A stretch of DNA of 41,589 nucleotides from NCBI GenBank assembly GCA_029263455.1, contig JAJCXM010000009.1:1-41589 (forward strand), given 5' to 3'. The position numbers and the translations under genes were made by a program. Below, piece after piece: positions 39,593-41,589 of the stretch (position 1 is the stretch's first letter; every line of letters starts with the position of its first letter). The notes below the pieces were generated by a model, which was not told where the DNA came from, ran no database searches, and saw nothing but the letters and a program-made list of their open reading frames with translations. The stretch is from Holophagae bacterium. Lineage in GTDB: Bacteria > Acidobacteriota > Holophagae > Acanthopleuribacterales > Acanthopleuribacteraceae.

Positions 39593-40720
39593 GTGATTAT
39601 CGTAATGATGTTGGCGTGCCTCGGTCAAGGCGTTAAAAGGGACTGTGGCGAGGTCTTGAAGTACCAGACAATTTTCGAACAAAGCGACTACCAACTTATA
39701 AAGGCATATCTAAAAGTGAATGCTAGTGAGGCGTATCAGAAACGAAAGATGGATGAGGATAATGGACTTGACACTGGCGGATCTTGGGGACCATTTGACG
39801 CTGACTATCGACAATCATCTAGCGCTTCAGAATTCGAGGAGAAAGTAGACAAACGGTTGACCAAAATAGGATTCAATATGTCTAAGGATGAGGCGAAAAC
39901 GTATAGCCAGAAATATTTGGACCCTGTTCAAGTTGCGGCATGGGCAAATTGCATGGGGATCGAGACCCTGACCGTGTGGGCAAGTGACTGGGACGATGGC
40001 GAAGGGGATAATAACTATACGTTACATGTGGTCTATTTTACTACCGGAGGGGACGAAGAAATAACCGTGCGCTCATTGAATAGAGGAACCCGCGTTGATA
40101 ACAGGAAAAGATTCAACATAACGCTTGAAGGTTCAGCCGAATATGAGTTTCTTGTTACCCATCGAAAAAACAAGTCGCAGGTGAGCGTTCAAATCGGCCA
40201 GTTTTCTAGAATCATTGCCGTCAACATGGATAAAATGAAAGAAGAAATCTTAGTTCCGCCCAAAGAAGTCGTCGTTGTTGCCTCCAACATCAGTGCTCTG
40301 TGCGGGAGGACAACGAACCTCATCTTCGAGCAGTCATTGGTAAAAGGCTACGTTACAGGTATCGAATTTTCCTCATCGCTACAGGCCGGGTATGATACGG
40401 ACTTCAACGGTCATTTCTTCATAGCTGAATTAAAAGTCGGAAATCAGAATATATCATTGCTTATTCGGAACAACGAAGTCGTACTTCCCGGACCGTTAAC
40501 CGTAGATCTGATGCAACCATCATTTAGGCATTGCTACGTAATCTCTGGTTTAGGTAATAATTCTTACAGGTACAGACTCAATCTGCAATGCATATACGAC
40601 CACCTCAAAAGAAGCCGATTGATTGAATGTGGCGTAGAGCCTATCACGATGACAGTCGATAATTTTGCTAATAGCCATGCTGAGGTCAGAGCTTATCTTC
40701 ACATCAAGCCTCGACCCTAA
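39593..40720 (+). CDS. Unknown, probably secreted protein in AT-rich cargo
   Basis: A 375-residue protein, GTG start with GAGGTG five bases upstream. It has a short hydrophobic beginning (IIVMMLACLGQG), then an alpha-helical Lys/Glu-rich region, and SSSASEFEEKVDKRL around residues 76-90. A beta-rich second half contains an Ig-like look (NVSVQI-type strands, FNITLEGSAEYEFLVTH). It has no recognised motif. Its base composition is more AT-rich than the transfer and helicase genes and similar to the 2-6 kb block, and it lies beside an IS256-family element, so it is probably recently acquired. Function not assigned. Confidence 0.68.
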   Translation: MIIVMMLACLGQGVKRDCGEVLKYQTIFEQSDYQLIKAYLKVNASEAYQKRKMDEDNGLDTGGSWGPFDADYRQSSSASEFEEKVDKRLTKIGFNMSKDEAKTYSQKYLDPVQVAAWANCMGIETLTVWASDWDDGEGDNNYTLHVVYFTTGGDEEITVRSLNRGTRVDNRKRFNITLEGSAEYEFLVTHRKNKSQVSVQIGQFSRIIAVNMDKMKEEILVPPKEVVVVASNISALCGRTTNLIFEQSLVKGYVTGIEFSSSLQAGYDTDFNGHFFIAELKVGNQNISLLIRNNEVVLPGPLTVDLMQPSFRHCYVISGLGNNSYRYRLNLQCIYDHLKRSRLIECGVEPITMTVDNFANSHAEVRAYLHIKPRP

Positions 40721-41028
40721 CGCGAAGCGTTTGTAAATTGTGAATATTGCCTGGCTTCGATTTCAAGACACCGCTCCAATCCGGTCTTCTCGAGTCCCTC
40801 CAGTAGCAATCTCGTCATTAAATTGGCATCGTGATCCAAGTCAGCCGGCACCCTAATGGTGCGATGGAAAACGGTCGTTGATGTGTCTTGAAATATATTG
40901 CCCTGACCTGTCATTTGGGACGCCCGCCAAAACCGTCGGCAGAGCAACTTCTTTTCTGTAAATTTGTGACGGATCAAGAGCTGATCTCTTGAGGTTCCAT
41001 CTTTAGATAAGTTCGTCCAGTAAGCCAA
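40717..41028 (-). CDS. Possible small gene or fragment at the IS border
   Basis: A 103-residue frame whose first third overlaps the transposase 3' end in another frame. From about residue 30 the sequence (FWRASQMTGQGNIF, LMTRLLLEGLEKTGLERCLEI) has protein-like composition, so the part outside the IS may be the end of a gene cut by the insertion. There is no good start signal. Low confidence. Confidence 0.25.
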   Translation of the reverse strand: MAYWTNLSKDGTSRDQLLIRHKFTEKKLLCRRFWRASQMTGQGNIFQDTSTTVFHRTIRVPADLDHDANLMTRLLLEGLEKTGLERCLEIEARQYSQFTNASR

Positions 41029-41589
41029 TCTTCATCCCATTCCATGAGCAGGGCGCTGACGAGGCGTAAGAGTGAGGCCTCATTTGGGAAAAGACCTGCA
41101 ACTTTGGTACGCCGTTTGATTTGTCGATTCGTATTTTCAAGCGCATTGGTGGTGCGCATGCGCTTTCGATGACTGGGAGGCAGATTAAAGACCGTCAGGC
41201 CCTGAGGAATGTTTTCCTCCATCCAGTCTGCGAGGGCAGGTGCCGTTTCTCGATAAGAAGAAACAGCTAAAGCGAGGCGTTGACATGCTTTTTCCTTATC
41301 AGGGGCGTTGAAGACATCACGTAGTGTTTGAGCGACTTCAACCCGCATATGGAGCTTGGGAACATAATGACCCGCGTTTTGTTGGAGGTGGAACTGGCAT
41401 CGTTGCCAGGGTGTGTTGGTGAATCGGGTATTTAGAGCAGATGTGAGCCCTTTGTGATCATCGCTGGTGATAAACTGAACACCATGCAGCCCACGATCCT
41501 GAAGGCTCTTAAGGAAATTCCGCCAATGGACTTCGGCTTCGCTTAGAGAAACACTAACACCAAGAATCGTCCGTTTACCGTCAGCGCGG
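40974..41589 (-). mobile_element. IS256-family transposase (5' end beyond window)
   Basis: The frame is open from the window edge to the stop at 40974-40976, about 205 residues of the C-terminal part. It carries the Mutator/IS256 signature: DGKRTILGVSVSLSEAEVHW, followed by SDDHKGL, then CQFHLQQNAGHYV and RTTNALENTNRQIKRRTKVA with the final catalytic Glu region. DDE transposases of this family move as simple insertion sequences flanked by inverted repeats. The segment just beyond the stop (TCACAAATTTACAG on the minus strand, about 40957-40970) resembles IS256-type terminal sequences, so the element edge is probably near 40940-40970. The other end lies outside the window. Confidence 0.9.

Overview
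The window looks like part of a conjugative plasmid or integrative conjugative element from a Gram-negative bacterium. A ParA/ParB pair opens the window. A long plus-strand operon then encodes a type IV secretion (T4SS) apparatus with VirB4-, VirB10- and VirD4-like ATPase/scaffold proteins and periplasmic components. The host lineage cannot be named with confidence. Six-bladed beta-propeller proteins, MORN and ankyrin repeats, a Ser/Thr-kinase-like receptor and many small secreted proteins would fit a deep-branching group such as Acidobacteriota (Holophagae-like), but this is inference.

Layout. 1-1783 (minus): parB (cut by the window edge) and parA, with two large related palindromes inside parB. 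2064-6051 (plus): an AT-richer accessory block with three small secreted peptides whose C-termini end in a Gly-rich Cys motif. With them are a MORN-repeat protein, two six-bladed beta-propeller proteins and a thioredoxin-fold protein. RNA hairpins sit between peptide genes and the genes downstream. 6057-8656 (minus): a transmembrane kinase-like protein and an unknown partner. 8821-31575 (plus): the transfer operon, mostly linked by ATGA/GTGA overlaps. It contains VirB6-, VirB5-, VirB3-, VirB4-, VirB8-, VirB9- and VirB10-like genes, a possible pilin, zinc-ribbon proteins, a RepB-type primase, an ankyrin protein, the VirD4-like coupling protein, and a large surface protein. It ends with a third propeller and another Cys-ended small peptide. 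I saw no relaxase and no VirB11 ATPase in the window.

31967-32100: a compact transcription unit with a promoter, two hairpins that closely match the type I-F CRISPR repeat, and a Rho-independent terminator. No cas gene is near. It resembles the solitary repeat units that act as RNA anti-CRISPRs. 32129-38092 (minus): a tight operon with a methyltransferase-helicase fusion, an SSB-like protein, a YodL-like protein, a protein starting with a beta-clamp-binding motif, and a zinc-finger protein. This looks like a leading-region or anti-defence module. 38093-39592: a roughly 195-base highly structured element and a decayed duplicate of two genes of that operon. 39593-41589: an AT-richer unknown gene and the C-terminal part of an IS256-family transposase that runs off the window.

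Working model: the T4SS transfers the element; the 32-38 kb module together with the I-F-like RNA protects or processes the incoming DNA; ParAB maintains it. The propeller/Cys-peptide loci are an uncharacterised secreted cargo, formally like the NVEALA-peptide/propeller loci of Bacteroidetes.
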